Part shown: positions 32,851-44,463 of the stretch, piece after piece | Position numbering within the stretch: position 1 is the first letter of the stretch | How the letters are laid out: every line of letters starts with the position of its first letter | Source: Saposhnikovia divaricata | Taxonomy: Eukaryota > Streptophyta > Magnoliopsida > Apiales > Apiaceae | Assembly: GCA_036435485.1 (NCBI GenBank) | Contig: CM071595.1 | Span: forward strand, 100,432,580 to 100,496,579 | Length of the DNA stretch: 64,000 nucleotides | Reading direction: 5' to 3' | Made by a program: the position numbers and the translations under genes | The notes under the pieces: model-generated | What the model was told of the DNA's origin: nothing | Databases searched by the model: none | What the model saw: only the letters and a program-made list of their open reading frames with translations

Positions 32851-34176
32851 ATGCTAGGGGTGATACCCTTGGAAATACAGCAGCAACCTAGCATCCCAAG
32901 GTTTGACTGTATGTATGTTGAGGTTCAGATGAAAGATACCTGGATTACTCCCATCCTGGAGTACATACCAAAGGGGGTTCTACCAGCCAACAAGGATGAG
33001 GCCCGAAGGATGAAGTATAAGGCTACGCGTTATGTTTTGTATGATGGAAAGCTATACAAGAGGGGTTTCAACAAGCCGCTTCTGCGATGTATAGCAGGCA
33101 GTGAATGTGAGTATATAATGCGGGAGGTACACGAAGGCATATGTGGGAACCACTCTGGGGGAACCTCGTTGGCTCATAAAATACTTCGACAGGGGTACTT
33201 CTGGCCAACGCTACAGCAGGATGCCCACAAATTCGCAAAGGCATGCGACCGGTGCCAAAGGTATGCTAACTCGAATAGGAACCTTGTTGTACCCTTAAAG
33301 ACACTCTCAAGTCCATGGCCTTTCGCAGTCTGGGGGATTGATTTAATCGGAGAACTCCCTAAGGGGAAAGGAGGAGTAAAGTATGAAGTGGTAGCCGTGG
33401 ATTATTTCACCAAATGGGCAGAGGCTGAACCCCTGGCTACGATCACCGCAGCCAAGTTAAAGGAGTTTGTATTCCGAGAAATTGAATGACGATACGGGGT
33501 TCCTTACAAGCTAATATCGGATAATGGCAAACCATTCGATAGTAAGGAAATGAGGGGTTTATGTGAAGACCTCGGGATTGTAAAGGGCTTCTCTGCAGTT
33601 TGCCATCCACAAAGCAACGGCCAAACGGAGGCCATCAACAAGATCATTAAGCATACTTTGAAGGCGAAGTTGGAAGATAAGAAGGGCTGTTTGCCGGAGG
33701 AGCTACCCATGGTGTTATGGTCCTACAGTACAACACCCAGGACTACAACTGGTGAATCCCAATTTACTTTGGCATATGGTTGCGAAGCAATGGTACCTGT
33801 GGAGATTGGTGCTGGTTCATTTAGGAGGGATAACTTTGATCCCATGGAAAATGAAGTTAATCATCGTTTGTACTTGGATTTGGTGGAAGAGGTTTGTGCA
33901 ACCTCCCAGCTGAAACTTGCAGCCTATCAACAAAGGACTCGCAAGTATTTTGATGGCAAGGTTCGGGCACGACCCTTGAAGGTTGGAGATCTGGTTTTAA
34001 GAAAGATGATGCCTAACATGAGGACCCCAGGATATGGGGCCCTTGAGGCAAATTGGGAAGGCCCATACGTAATCAAATCGGTCCTATGGGAAGGAACTTA
34101 TCATTTGGAGGACTTGGACGGGAAGCTAGTCCCGAGGGCGTGGAACGCCGAACATCTTAAGAAATATTACCAGTAG
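32851..34176 (+). pseudogene. Tat-B integrase, one stop
   Basis: Continues the aRNH frame. H-E-G-I-C-G-N-H and C-D-R-C-Q form the H-H-C-C site (about 33130-33265). The core has Asp in W-G-I-D-L-I-G-E (about 33340), Asp in S-D-N-G-K-P-F-D (about 33520) and Glu in N-G-Q-T-E-A-I-N-K-I-I (about 33630). A TGA at 33487-33489 (probably from CGA, Arg) interrupts it between the first two acidic residues. The C-terminal domain ends H-L-K-K-Y-Y-Q then TAG 34174. Without the TGA it would look functional. Confidence 0.9.
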
Positions 34177-35886
34177 TTGAATCTAGGTAACATTTCTTGT
34201 AGACCTCTTTCAGGTGTAGGAAAATAAAAGTGGCTTACTAGTTGCAGCTACCTTAATGCTAGGATCAGTCGGGTAGGAATTTCCCTTTTCTTGTTAATAA
34301 AGTGCTCGGGGGGTTGTGAATGTACGCCTACCTGTTGAACACCAATTATGATTTGATTTAATGAAACTGGAATCAACTTGCTTTTTCTTTATCTTTGTGT
34401 TATGCATGAAAATGTATGGGTACATGTGGATGGATGCATGCTATGTGTAGCCTGCTTTATTTATGTTTGGTAGATGATACGACTGTTGAACCTAGTTCTT
34501 CATTATAAGCTTAATTATACTAAAGAACTCGGGGGGTAGTAGGTGTACACTAATTAATGGAAATATAACCTGGCTTAAAAAATGGGCAAATTGGAAAGCA
34601 AAATTTATGTAAGGGAAATGGGAACATATGGATTATATGCTTAAGGATGGAAAACATATGGAATATATGTTAATTAATTAATTACACGGATCATATGGAA
34701 TATATGTTAATGGATTACACGGGTCATATGGAATATGTATGGACCATACGGATACTTGGATGGAAACGTACGTGGATTACGTGCGCATGGATTGGAATAT
34801 GTATGGCTTATACATGAAAAAGGGTGGAACCCCAAGGCATGAAGGTTCTAGGGTAACCAGGATCACGAGGTTCTCTCATAGGGAGGTTCAACCGTTTGAA
34901 CCCCTAATTTCCGTGTAATCATGTTGGTGGATAACCAACCCCGTTATGGGACTTATGTACAGCTGTGGAAGCTATGTACAATTTGAAGAATGGCTTCGCC
35001 ACGACCCCAGGAAAACTGGATGAGTGAGGTCTAACTATTGGAAACTGGAACGCTAAGGATTTTAGCGGTGTGAGGATATCACATTGGATTGGCAAACAGC
35101 TTCACCACGACCCCAGGGAAACTGGGTAAGTGAAGTTCAACTCTTGGAAGCTAACATTGATAGTAGTATAACATTATTAGGAAACTAACATCGTTAGGAA
35201 GTTAACATCGTAAGGAAATCACCCGGAAAGGAATTTAGTCACGTTTAGGGGTACGACAAGTGGAACACCTGTCTCCCCAGGTAAAGGTCCCTATGGAATA
35301 TAGGGATAAACTTCAAGGCAAGGATTTGGAACGGATATGGGTACAGGTGGAAAACCTATCCCTTCTACGGCAGGAACCCTCCTAAGAATGAGGATGCACT
35401 TGGGTTCACTCCTGGTAACTCACTTGGCAATAATCCTTAAGGCAGGAAAGGCTTATGTCTAAGTCTATGGAATAACAACTGGGTGGCGTACGCCTACAGA
35501 AGGCATATGACTCTACACGTTGCCCAGGCTACGAAGGGTGTACCCCAAAGGCTAACCGGGGTTCATTCATCTTAACTAGGAACATGGCATGGATTTTCTA
35601 CGAGGAACATATCACGGATTCTCTATAAGGCATGACATAACAAGACATCCACAAATATGTGCATGTGTGTGCGCACAAGGTGGACATACAACAGATACAT
35701 ATAAAATAAAAGCATGCAAGGTTCATAAACCATCTACTTAGAGTTCAAAAGAAACCAATTCAAAAGTTATGGGTACAACTTGCGAGGCCTTCTGAGGAGC
35801 CCGCACCCTCAAAATAACGAGTTCACGGCGATCGACGCTGAAAGAGTTCTTAAAAAGGTCACTTAAAAAGAGCGCATGATAAAGGA
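34177..35886. other. Tat-B non-coding spacer with local repeats
   Basis: 1.7 kb between integrase and the end of the antisense gene. It contains tandem CATATGGAATATATGTTAAT units (about 34625-34745) and a diverged ~110-bp duplication built on GCTTCGCCACGACCCCAGG (34988-35090 and 35098-35160). No coding is supported. It would be the 3' part of both converging transcripts. Confidence 0.6.
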
Positions 35887-38222
35887 TTACTGGCTTGGAT
35901 TGGTTGGAGAGGCAGAAGGAGTCACATTGACTGGGGAAGTCTGTGCAGTTTCGAGTTCAGACGGGATGACTTTCACCTGAGCTTCCACTGTCGAACCCCC
36001 ATCCTTTGCTTCAGCTGTCTGGATCTCTGTGGCCTCCATCACGTCTTGTGCCGCAACATCTACAGGCACCTCATCATCCTGGTGTTGGGGAGTTTCAGTC
36101 ATGACAACTTTTGGAACTTCGGAGGCTTTCTCTACTTTAATCAGTTCGATGGCGTCCACAGCATCTTGAGCTAAGAGGTTCCAATCCAAGTTCGGGAAAA
36201 CCTCATACGTGGAAGACATGTAGTCTCTAATCCCATCTTTATAGCCATTGTCGAATTCCTTGTTCTCCTGCTGGGCAATGATGACTTTGTACTTGGCGAT
36301 TGAACCCTGGAGTGCTCTCACTTTGAGCTCAAGTTTCTCCTTCTCTTTCTTATTGGCTTTGGTAGCATCCTTTCTCTCCTTATCCATTTTAAGGATGATA
36401 GCATCCATGGTATCCTTCTCCTTCAGCAGCTTGTCTCTCTCCTGGATCAGCGTACCCTCACTCTCATAAAGCTTCTTGTTGGAGGCCAACAGCTTCTTCC
36501 TATCATTCTGGGAGGTCTTCAACTCCAAACGTACCCTGTCAAGCTCTTCAACAGCCTTGGAAGCCTCAAGAATCTGGTTGTTATATTTCAGGGATAGGAA
36601 GAGGCTTTCAGCACTCACCAGGGATACCCTGTTTGCGGCTTCCTCGAAACTTAGGCTGTCCCACTCTGAGATAGACCGTGCATGGATTGAATCTTTGATT
36701 GCATCAACAAAAGCAGTGAGGGGAGCTGGAGAGATGGTGCCAGAGGGACTTAGTTCGACCTCATGCTTGGAACGTTTACCTCCCCGAGATCCAGACGCCC
36801 CGGACACTTCAGGAGTATGTTGTGTAGGCCTCTTCCTCGAGGAAACATTCTTCTCTGTGGAAGCTGGGTTTATTTTTGAAGAGGGAACAGGGGTTCTCTC
36901 GACAGGAGATGGGGGTACAGGCGATCCGAAAACATTCTTGTGAGCTGAACGATTGGTGATGAAGGAAGGCACTGAGGAACACATATCTGCATTATCACAT
37001 GAATCATTAGCAAAGCCATAACAACAATAAAGATATTCTTCGGTAAAATATCAAGTAAATCGCATGAATAAAAAAAATGTGTGTATGAAGCATAAATCAC
37101 TAAGGGAAAAGCAAATAAAGGAGGAGGGGTACGCCTACAAGCAAGGATGTAAGCATGAACCTATCTCTTTGGAGGGTACGTCAACAGGATTCTCCTCAAC
37201 AGGGGTACTGGCGTCCCCTGGAGGCTTGGAGCTGAGTTTTTTGCTAAAACCTAAGCGGAGTAACTTTCTCTTGGTAAGCAGGCTAGTACCGTCTCCTAGC
37301 TCTGCACACTTTCTTAAGGCTTTACGAGCTCTCTTCAGCTCATCACCTTCTAAATCAGTTTGGGGAGGCATATTTGGATCAGGGTCAAGGTCTGTTTTGT
37401 AGTTTGGACAATCATAGCAATACAGAAATTGCTTGTGCCAACCTGACATCCCTTGCTTATTACCCTTTATACATTTTCCCTGATGGATATTCCAGGTTGT
37501 TAAGTAAAAGAAGCCAGTGGTCTTACCTGTTTCTTTAAGTTGGTAGAAAAACCTAATTCTCGGGCTGTGAGCTTGAGATGAAGTAAGGAGTCATAAAGGA
37601 TATACGTACAAACCGCCATGCGGTAGGAATTGGGGGTTAGCTGGAGAAGTGCGAGTTGGTAGAAATCAAGTAGCTCCTGGACAAATGGGTGGAAGGGCAG
37701 AGAAAATCCTAATCTGAAGAATTGAGCAGATAGGACGGCACACGGAATCTTTTGGTCAGGTTCGAAGTTTGAAAAGTCATGGCATCTTGATAATTTTTGA
37801 GATGTCATAGAGGAATGGGTATTAGCACAAGAGTACTGAGGTACGGAAATGTTGGAAGCTATGACAGGGGTAGTCTCGATCGAGGGTTCGTTGGTAGTAT
37901 CCTGGTCTTTGAAGGGTTCAATTGTATGGGGCAAGTGGTCTAATGAGTCAATCTCATCCCCAGCTTCTAAAGAGCTTGAGCTAATTATTGTAGGTGTTAT
38001 GGAGGAGGGATCCAAAGAGAAAGATTTGATTGATATCTGACCAGTCGTGGGGTCAAGAATCTTGACCTTGGAACAGGTACGTCCACTAATGGTTGAAGAT
38101 ATCGGAGGAAATCTAGATATGGGACTTGGGGAGGAGAATGAATTAGTTTCGGATGCCACTATCATAGAAACCTCTTTGGCAATGGATTGTCGGGACTCTT
38201 GAGATGCGGATTGACTCGACAT
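35887..38222 (-). CDS. Antisense gene of Tat-B: Transposase_28-like / coiled-coil protein
   Basis: Opposite to gag-pol. Exon 2 runs 38222 (M-S-S-Q-S-A-S) to 37161, intron 37160-36987 (GT...AG), exon 3 36986 to TGA before 35887. Exon 2 has a Ser/Thr-rich N-terminus, then the family core at about 37740-37390 (L-P-F-H-P-F-V-Q-E-L-L-D-F-Y, L-T-P-N-S-Y-R, an aromatic stretch with F-F-Y-L). Exon 3 has a basic patch (K-R-S-K-H), a long coiled coil at about 36620-36250 and an acidic tail. The two exons join in phase 1, exactly as in Tat-A. The only lesion is one T too few in a T-run at 37548-37552. The core resembles the putative gypsy-type transposon (Transposase_28) family. Biochemical role is unknown. 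Confidence 0.75.
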
Positions 38223-39212
38223 CTACACAGGTAAAAGCAGAGTGAGCTCCTATCTCGTAATGTAACAAAACAACACTTATAAAGGCTATAGCAAGGGAAA
38301 AGGAGGGTGGAATAATGACCACTATAAGGGCTCACACATAGGAACCCCCAATTTACTCAAGGGGCATGACACTTCAAGGTCTTTTTGGAGGGTAGAGGCC
38401 AAGGGTGCCAAAATTTGAGGATTCATACATAACAGATCCATAAATAAGTTTTCAAGACAGAAGAGCATGGAGATATGATCAACCATGGGGGTTCAAGCAC
38501 AAGGATCCCTAATTCGGTAAAGGTCACATTTTGTTCCTAGCTTTTAGTATAAAGGGGGGAAGGTTAATGATGCTGGGGTTCGCGTTGAGGAACCCCCAAG
38601 TTAAATAAGAGGTAAAGGAAAAGAGACAGGTGGGGCATTATATCCAACAGAATCTGTAGAAACCAGACTTAGCCTTAAGAGGGGGTTGTAAGTTAAGAAT
38701 CCCCACGGCAAAAGGGCCATGGTTAAATCTAATAGGCCTGGAACAAGGGCTTAAATTACATAGGATACATGCAAAGGTTGATTAACATTAAGTGCAACAA
38801 TGCTACAAGAAGATCAATTAAAGACAAAGTGTGAAAGGTGTACAAAAGAATGGTTTAAATCGGCATGCAGTTGGAAGGTATATGCATATATATGTAAGAA
38901 TACGAACGGGCAAAGGTTGGAAAACATCATACAAGAAGGAGGAACTATTTGATTTAACATGTATCTACTAGTGATGACAGAATCGGAATGAAAAATGGGT
39001 CACAGATATGAAGTGCCAATATGGATTTATGTGCATATGAACAAAGAAGCATATGAAAATATGGAGATCAATATGAGAAGAGAAAGAAGAAGTACCTTTG
39101 AATTGAAGAAGACGACCGGAGGGCAGGAGCTTTCGCCGGAATTGAGTCTAGGAAGACGAACCGCTTGGAATGGAGGAGAAAAGGTTTGATATCAGTCCTT
39201 TGAGAAGAAAGT
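38223..39212 (-). other. Leader exon and first intron of the Tat-B antisense gene
   Basis: A CT-rich leader (about 39212-39096) ends CAAAG|GTACTTCTT. The proposed intron (39095-38223, 873 bp) ends CTGTGTAG directly before the ATG at 38222. The plus-strand ORF at 38995-39189 is a shadow of the leader. The intron is otherwise featureless. Confidence 0.55.
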
Positions 39213-39242
39213 GAAAGAGGAGAAAGTGTATGAGGGTGTAGA

Positions 39243-39281
39243 TATATAGGTGCCTGGGGATATGGACAGGCAGGCCACGTG
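39243..39281 (-). promoter_or_regulatory. Promoter of the Tat-B antisense gene (G-box + TATA)
   Basis: Minus strand: CACGTG (39281-39276) then CCTATATATC (39250-39241). Measured from the ACACGTG start to the CCTATATA start, the spacing is 32 bases here and 33 in Tat-A. A transcript start near 39212 would give a short leader. Confidence 0.7.
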
Positions 39282-39804
39282 TCTCGATGTGCACAGGCCC
39301 GCGTGCTAGATTAGCAGGTAAAAATAATTACGAACAGGTTTTTGGAAATATAAGGGCTTTGAATTTGGACGGATGGAATACTAAATACATGGGATTTTAT
39401 GGAGGAAATGAAGTAGTTACGTGAAAATTAAATTCTAAAAATATTAGAGTTCTTACGAGATTTGAAGTTTTAGTAGATTGGATTTCGCATGGGACTTTTG
39501 TTATTCTAGGGTTTATCGTTTAAGAAGAGTGTTTATCTAAATATGATTTTTTGATTTAAAAAGAAAAATGGATATGTGCACGGAAGCTGGTGGTCTAAGG
39601 AGTTCGAGGGGGGTAGCCCAGGGTGAAGATATGTGAACCCCAGAATGTTAATTCAAGGGTACAATTGTTAGCACAGGAGTTTCATGGTTGAACCCCTTGT
39701 TTCCTACAACGGGTACGCCCATGTAGGCTTAGGGGTTCGCATGGGATGAAGGTGTGATTGGAGGTACGAGTAATATTGGGTTCCTTTTGCATTCAAATGG
39801 CTAC
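39282..39804. other. Tat-B region upstream of the antisense promoter
   Basis: AT-rich, no ORF of note. It holds the sequence between the antisense promoter and the polypurine tract. Confidence 0.5.
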
Positions 39805-39822
39805 AAGGAACCGGGGGGTAGT
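39805..39822 (+). other. Tat-B polypurine tract
   Basis: AAGGAACCGGGGGGTAGT immediately before the 3' LTR. The core GGGGGGTAGT is shared with Tat-A. Confidence 0.85.
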
Positions 39823-40741
39823 TGTTGTGCCCAAAATCCGCCCTGGGCTTGATTTAAGGCCCATTGAGAGGACAGACTCGGGTTAGTTGAATATGGAAGG
39901 ATAAGCTGGGTCCAAGGTTGAATGTGATGGCTTAGTATGCCTCGAGGATGGGTTGAGGAATGAGGATCTGGTGTTAAATGTGAAGTATGTTCATATAGGG
40001 GTGCGAGCATGTGAACCCCAGATAAGGGTAAAGCTGTGTGAAGGCCATAAGGGGGTTCAACTGGGTAGCGGGCTGTCAGGTTAGGGGTACGTGTATGAAC
40101 CCCGAAGGTTTCCAGAAAATATACCGGCGGGTTCAGAATCGCCTATATTATAGGAGATTGGGTAATATGCGTTATAACAACCTTCTGGATAACTCCTAAA
40201 TAATAGGAACGATCTGATAGCAGTCCATATCATGGATTGACATCGTATATATATGGGATATATATATATATATATATGTATATAGATATGCGTACAGGAG
40301 GATAAATAATGGAAATAAATGGATTAATCAGAGAATAACGGCTGGATAATTATGGAAGGTGGGATAAACGAACGCGACATGTCTGTTACGAGGGATATGG
40401 CAGAAGAAGGTGGAGGATAATCATCAAGAACTACATTGGACTTGATCCCTTATAAATATAAGGGTATGTAGGCCATTTGCAGGGGTTAGATACACTTTTA
40501 CACCTCTAACGCTTGCTCCTAGCTGCTGGAATTCGATTGAATAGGTTATATTCGATCAATATAGCTTGGAGTACTTGCAAATTCAGTCCATAAAATCACT
40601 CTTCCACCTCTCGGGTTAGGGTTTATGAAATTAGGGTTTTTGGCTTGTAATTCGAATTATTCAACCTTTATTATTGGTTTTTTCTTGGTTTATTATTGTA
40701 ATTCTTTCACTAAAGTGTTGTACCAATTTTCCCTCACAACA
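39823..40741 (+). repeat. Tat-B 3' LTR
   Basis: 919 bp, nearly identical to the 5' LTR. The main difference is a much shorter TA repeat near 40255. CTAGG follows at 40742-40746. Confidence 0.95.
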
Positions 40742-41309
40742 CTAGGTATTGTCTTCCTTAATTAGAGTACTCCACAATAATACCTTGTGATGACTCAGAC
40801 TCAGATATATAAAAAAAAGAATATTTATCGCTTTTAAAAACGAATTTTGTGGACACCTTGTAATAAAACCTGGTATATCGTATTATTCTTGAAAAAAAAA
40901 ACCTGGTATGTCGTATACTACAAAAATTCCAGCTGAATATAGAATAGGCCCATTAATTAAAACTAGATGATAACCCGTGCTTCGCACGGGTTCGGGGATT
41001 TATGTTAATTAATTAATAATTTTTTATTTAATTAAATATTTATTAAAATATATTTTAATAATTATAAAAAGAACTATGTTATTTGCATTAAAAATTTATG
41101 CGATTAACAAATTATAAACTTAGATTGTTTAATAGAAGTGCATGGAAACACGTTTAACTTAGATTTATGTTTTCAATCTATTTTTCTAATTTTTTAGAAT
41201 TTTAGAATTTTAAACACAAATATTATAAAAATAACTTTTAACATATTAGAATTAGAATATGTGTTCGAATTTTATAAAGGAAAAAAATTCAAATTTATAG
41301 GGAAGATAT

Positions 41310-41480
41310 ATAATTAGAAGTTCTACTAGAAGTAGAATAGGTATTTATCAGACATATTAAAGTTCTACTAGAAGTAGAATAGGAGTTCGAATTTATAGAA
41401 AAAAACATATAATTAAAGTTCTATTGGAAGTAGAATATATAGAGCAGACATATAATTAAATATTTTATTGAAAATAGAAT
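41310..41480. repeat. Short tandem repeats around AGTTCTACTAGAAGTAGAATA
   Basis: Four diverged copies of GTTCTACTAGAAGTAGAATA (TTCTAYTRGAAGTAGAA core, itself palindromic) occur at about 41315, 41360, 41420 and 41460. Confidence 0.6.
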
Positions 41481-41622
41481 ACAAGGACGACTGTGATATC
41501 TTTTACGATCTTCTAATTATATATTTTTCATATAATTTAATTATACTTATATTTGGAAAATTTATTCATAACTCTAATACTATTCTCATATAAAAAAGTC
41601 TTCGTATTTAAAAAGAAAAGAA

Positions 41623-42640
41623 TTGATGTGTTAACATAATAAAAGAACATTCTCATGTGGGAATCCTAAATAAGTACATGAGTATCAATAATATAAAAAG
41701 AAAATAAGATGTATTTTTATTTTTTAAAATTCCATATATTTTAGAAAGTTTATAGAAAGTAAAAATTGGAATTCACTCTATTTTTAGGTTTTGATTTTAA
41801 GAAAAAAGTAATTGTATAAGATAAGTATCATCAATAATATGTAATGAAGTTTGAATTTCGATCCCAAATGATAGCGGCTCAAAACGTGTTTAACGAGTAG
41901 ACGGCCCACTATAAAAGATTACATAAGCTATTAGAATTTGATATTGATGTTATCAAATTTTTTTTATGGATTCGATTTTTGAGGATAAACATCGGTATAC
42001 AAGTAATATATGTAAATGTTAAGGTTTTGATCTTAACTAGAGAGCGGATCAATAGGAATAACCGTGTTTAACTAGAAATCGGCTCATTAGAGAAAACAGT
42101 GTTGAATATTAAAATTTAATATTGATGTGTTAACATAACAAAAAGATATTCCCATACAGAAGTTGTAAATAAATACAGGAATATCTATAATATACACAAA
42201 ATATAAGACATATTTTCATATTTTAAAACTCCATAAATATTAGAAAGTTTGAAAAATGTAAAAATTGGAATTTACTTTCTTTTAAGGTTTTAATTTTTAA
42301 TAATTTTTTTTATAAGATAACTGTCAACAATAATACGTAGTTAAGTTAGAATTTCGGTTCCAAATAAGAGAGGTTCAAAACGTGTTTAACTGGAAGACGG
42401 CTCACTAGAAAGGATTGTATTAGCTATTAGAATTTGATACAGATGTCACAATTTTTTATTTTTTATTTTTAGGGTTCGATTTTTATGGATAAAAATTATT
42501 ATATAAGTCTTAATAATATATGTTAAAGTTGGGATTTCGATTTTAACAAGTGATCGGCTCAAGTGAAAAAATCGTGTTTAAGAAGAAATCGGTTCATTAG
42601 AGAAGATTAAATTCTATTAAAATTTAATATTTGATAATAT
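41623..42640. repeat. ~500-bp tandem duplication
   Basis: TTGATGTGTTAACATAA starts both copies (41623 and 42122, period 499). Each copy also holds two sub-units built on CGTGTTTAAC...CGGCTCA followed by TTAGAATTTGATA or a variant. Divergence is high, so the duplication is old. It lies inside the Helitron-type region. Confidence 0.75.
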
Positions 42641-42714
42641 AATATAACATAAATACGTATTTAATTTTTTTTAAAAAATTTAATGTCGCCGCGAAGCGCA
42701 GCTTTATCAACTAG

Positions 42715-43462
42715 TTTTTTATTCTAAGTTATAATAAAAAAATTGCTAATACAATATAAGAATTATAATAATAATAATAAGATTTCAATTTTATTATGTT
42801 TTTTTTTAAAAAAATAAGATATAATAGCATAGAAGATTGTTCTAGAGTAGTGTATAGAAACATGTTCTAGTTGTTCTCCTTGAAAAATCTTTCGGAAAAT
42901 TGATCGTATTATTTTTTGATTCTAAATTATGATAAAAAATTGTATTATAATTATAATAGGATTTCAATTTTATTATGTTCTTTAAAAAATAACATAGAAT
43001 TATAAGGGAAATATGATTCTAGGGGTGAAACTATTTTTTGTATTTATAGTTGTAATAAAAGAATTATAATTATAATAGGATTTTTATTTTGTTAAAAAAA
43101 CAACATAGAAATAGAATTATAGTAGAAATAGGATTGTAGGGATGAAACCAAAATACAGAGCGAACTAAAAAAATGGTACCATTAAAAGGTATTTCGCTTA
43201 TTAATAAATATTATAGATTTCCCAAAATTTGAACCTCATTATTGGGTAGTGTCTTTGAAACTTTTTTAAAATCCAATTGTATTTAAAGGCCATCCTAAAA
43301 GAAAGGTTTTTCAGCAGGCCTACATGGAAAGTGTTGCTGAGAGAAGTTGGCCTTCAAAAATCAATACTCGATAACGGTAGTGCAGTAATGAGATAGATAT
43401 ACTATGCAAAATTGCAAACAAAGCAATTTCCTCAACTTTGGGTTTCACAACAATCGTTTTGG
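42715..43462. other. AT-rich DNA with degenerate tandem units
   Basis: Three decayed copies of a ~130-190-bp unit around TAGGATTTCAATTTTATTATG and AACATAGAATTATA occur between 42716 and 43150. No gene is seen. Confidence 0.5.
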
Positions 43463-43470
43463 GTAGTAGC

Positions 43471-43857
43471 TAGGGTGAGGATCGGGTGGTTTGGGCGGTT
43501 TAGAATCGTCAAATCAATCAAACCATAAATTTCGGGTTTTTAATTTTTCAAATCATAACCAAACCAAAAAGCATAACATTTAAAAAAAACCAACCTAATT
43601 ATAACGGTTTGGTTTGATCGGTTTCGATTTAAAACCATTATTAAATAATAAAAAAGAGGCAACAACATGTGTGAACCAATACTGCAAGCAAAATTGTTAT
43701 GAAATATTACTGAATGCAAGAAACTGTTGCAGGCTCAAACAGCAGGCCAATGGAAAAATCCAACAAATTTTTTATTATTATTCACATCCTGTATGATATA
43801 AGAATTTTTTGGTCTCATGTCTTTTATTTCATATAAACATAAAATTACTATTAAAAC

Positions 43858-43893
<36 letters not shown>

Positions 43894-44093
43894 ATATTTA
43901 TATATTATTGATCTTAATGGGCGGGTTGGTTAAATCGGGTGAAAAAATTAGTAAAACCAAACCCAACCCAAAATTTTCGGTTTTTAAAAATTTTAAACCA
44001 TAATCAACCCAAATCGAAAAAAATCCTAAACTTTCAGTTTGGTCGGGTTGGTTTAGTGGATTTAACCGTTTTTCGGAAAACCGTGCTCACCTG
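43471..44093. mobile_element. Non-autonomous hAT-type MITE, 623 bp
   Basis: Ends TAGGGTGAGGA... and ...GCTCACCTG are imperfect inverted repeats. An exact 8-bp target duplication GTAGTAGC flanks it (43463-43470 and 44094-44101), the hAT length. Interior GGTTTGGTT / AACCAAACC blocks near both ends are typical of this plant family. There is no transposase. The small ORFs inside are not genes. A TA microsatellite lies at about 43860-43895. Confidence 0.88.
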
Positions 44094-44101
44094 GTAGTAG
44101 C

Positions 44102-44463
44102 AACTAGCAAGGTTTTCTAATTTGCACTACTAATATTTCTGCCGTGGACCTACATGTGGTACCAAGTATTGCACATGCATTTGATTTAGATATATCGGAG
44201 TATTATTCTTTATGTCTTTAGTCTCTACTGAAATTTATCATTTTTGGATGTAGAAACTGGATATTCAAATTCGATTACACTGGGTAGTTGCCAAAAAAGT
44301 ATAAACTTTCTTTGTTTTTAGGGTGAAAAACAATAGAAACCGTCTTCCTCTCTTTGTCGTGCTCCACAAAATGACGTTCTTAGTTAAGATTCCTTGGTAG
44401 ATTAAAATGACTCAGAGTTCTTGATGAATTTGTTAAGGAAATATAGTCACTAGTTTTATCTAA
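44102..44463. other. Spacer, nothing recognised
   Basis: AT-rich host DNA between the hAT MITE and the lone LTR. Confidence 0.5.

Larger units (their letters stand above)
26999..40741 (+). mobile_element. Tat-B: young Ty3/gypsy Tat-lineage retrotransposon
   Basis: LTRs 26999-27951 and 39823-40741, ends TGTTGTG...CACAACA, with a perfect 5-bp duplication CTAGG at 26994-26998 and 40742-40746. Contents: gag-protease, RT, decayed gypsy RNase H, second RNase H, integrase, a minus-strand gene and a polypurine tract. About 13.7 kb. By eye the LTRs differ by about seven substitutions, all transitions, plus TA-repeat length, so insertion was recent. Only a few lesions break the polyprotein: stops at 30842, 30986 and 33487, and a frameshift near 32385. 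Confidence 0.95.
40963..42714. mobile_element. Two Helitron-type 3' ends facing outward
   Basis: On the minus strand the left edge reads hairpin CCCGTGCGAAGCACGGG, then TTATCAT and CTAG (40966-40963) followed by T. On the plus strand the right edge has the imperfect hairpin GCCGCGAAGCGCAGC (42688-42702), then CTAG (42711-42714) followed by T. Hairpin plus CTAG before T is the Helitron 3' signature. Two such ends point away from each other, so this is either two elements back to back or one inserted in another. No replicase/helicase ORF is present, so both are non-autonomous. The 5' ends are not located. Confidence 0.55.

Noticed and set aside
36248..36943. Two plus-strand ORFs opposite the coiled coil
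   Set aside because: Shadows of the coiled-coil exon of the Tat-B antisense gene; Ser/Leu-rich products are typical of reversed coiled-coil codons.
37521..37526. GTAAGA as a splice donor in the Tat-B antisense gene
   Set aside because: Sequence past it still matches the Tat-A protein in a shifted frame, so a missing base in the upstream T-run explains the break better than an intron.
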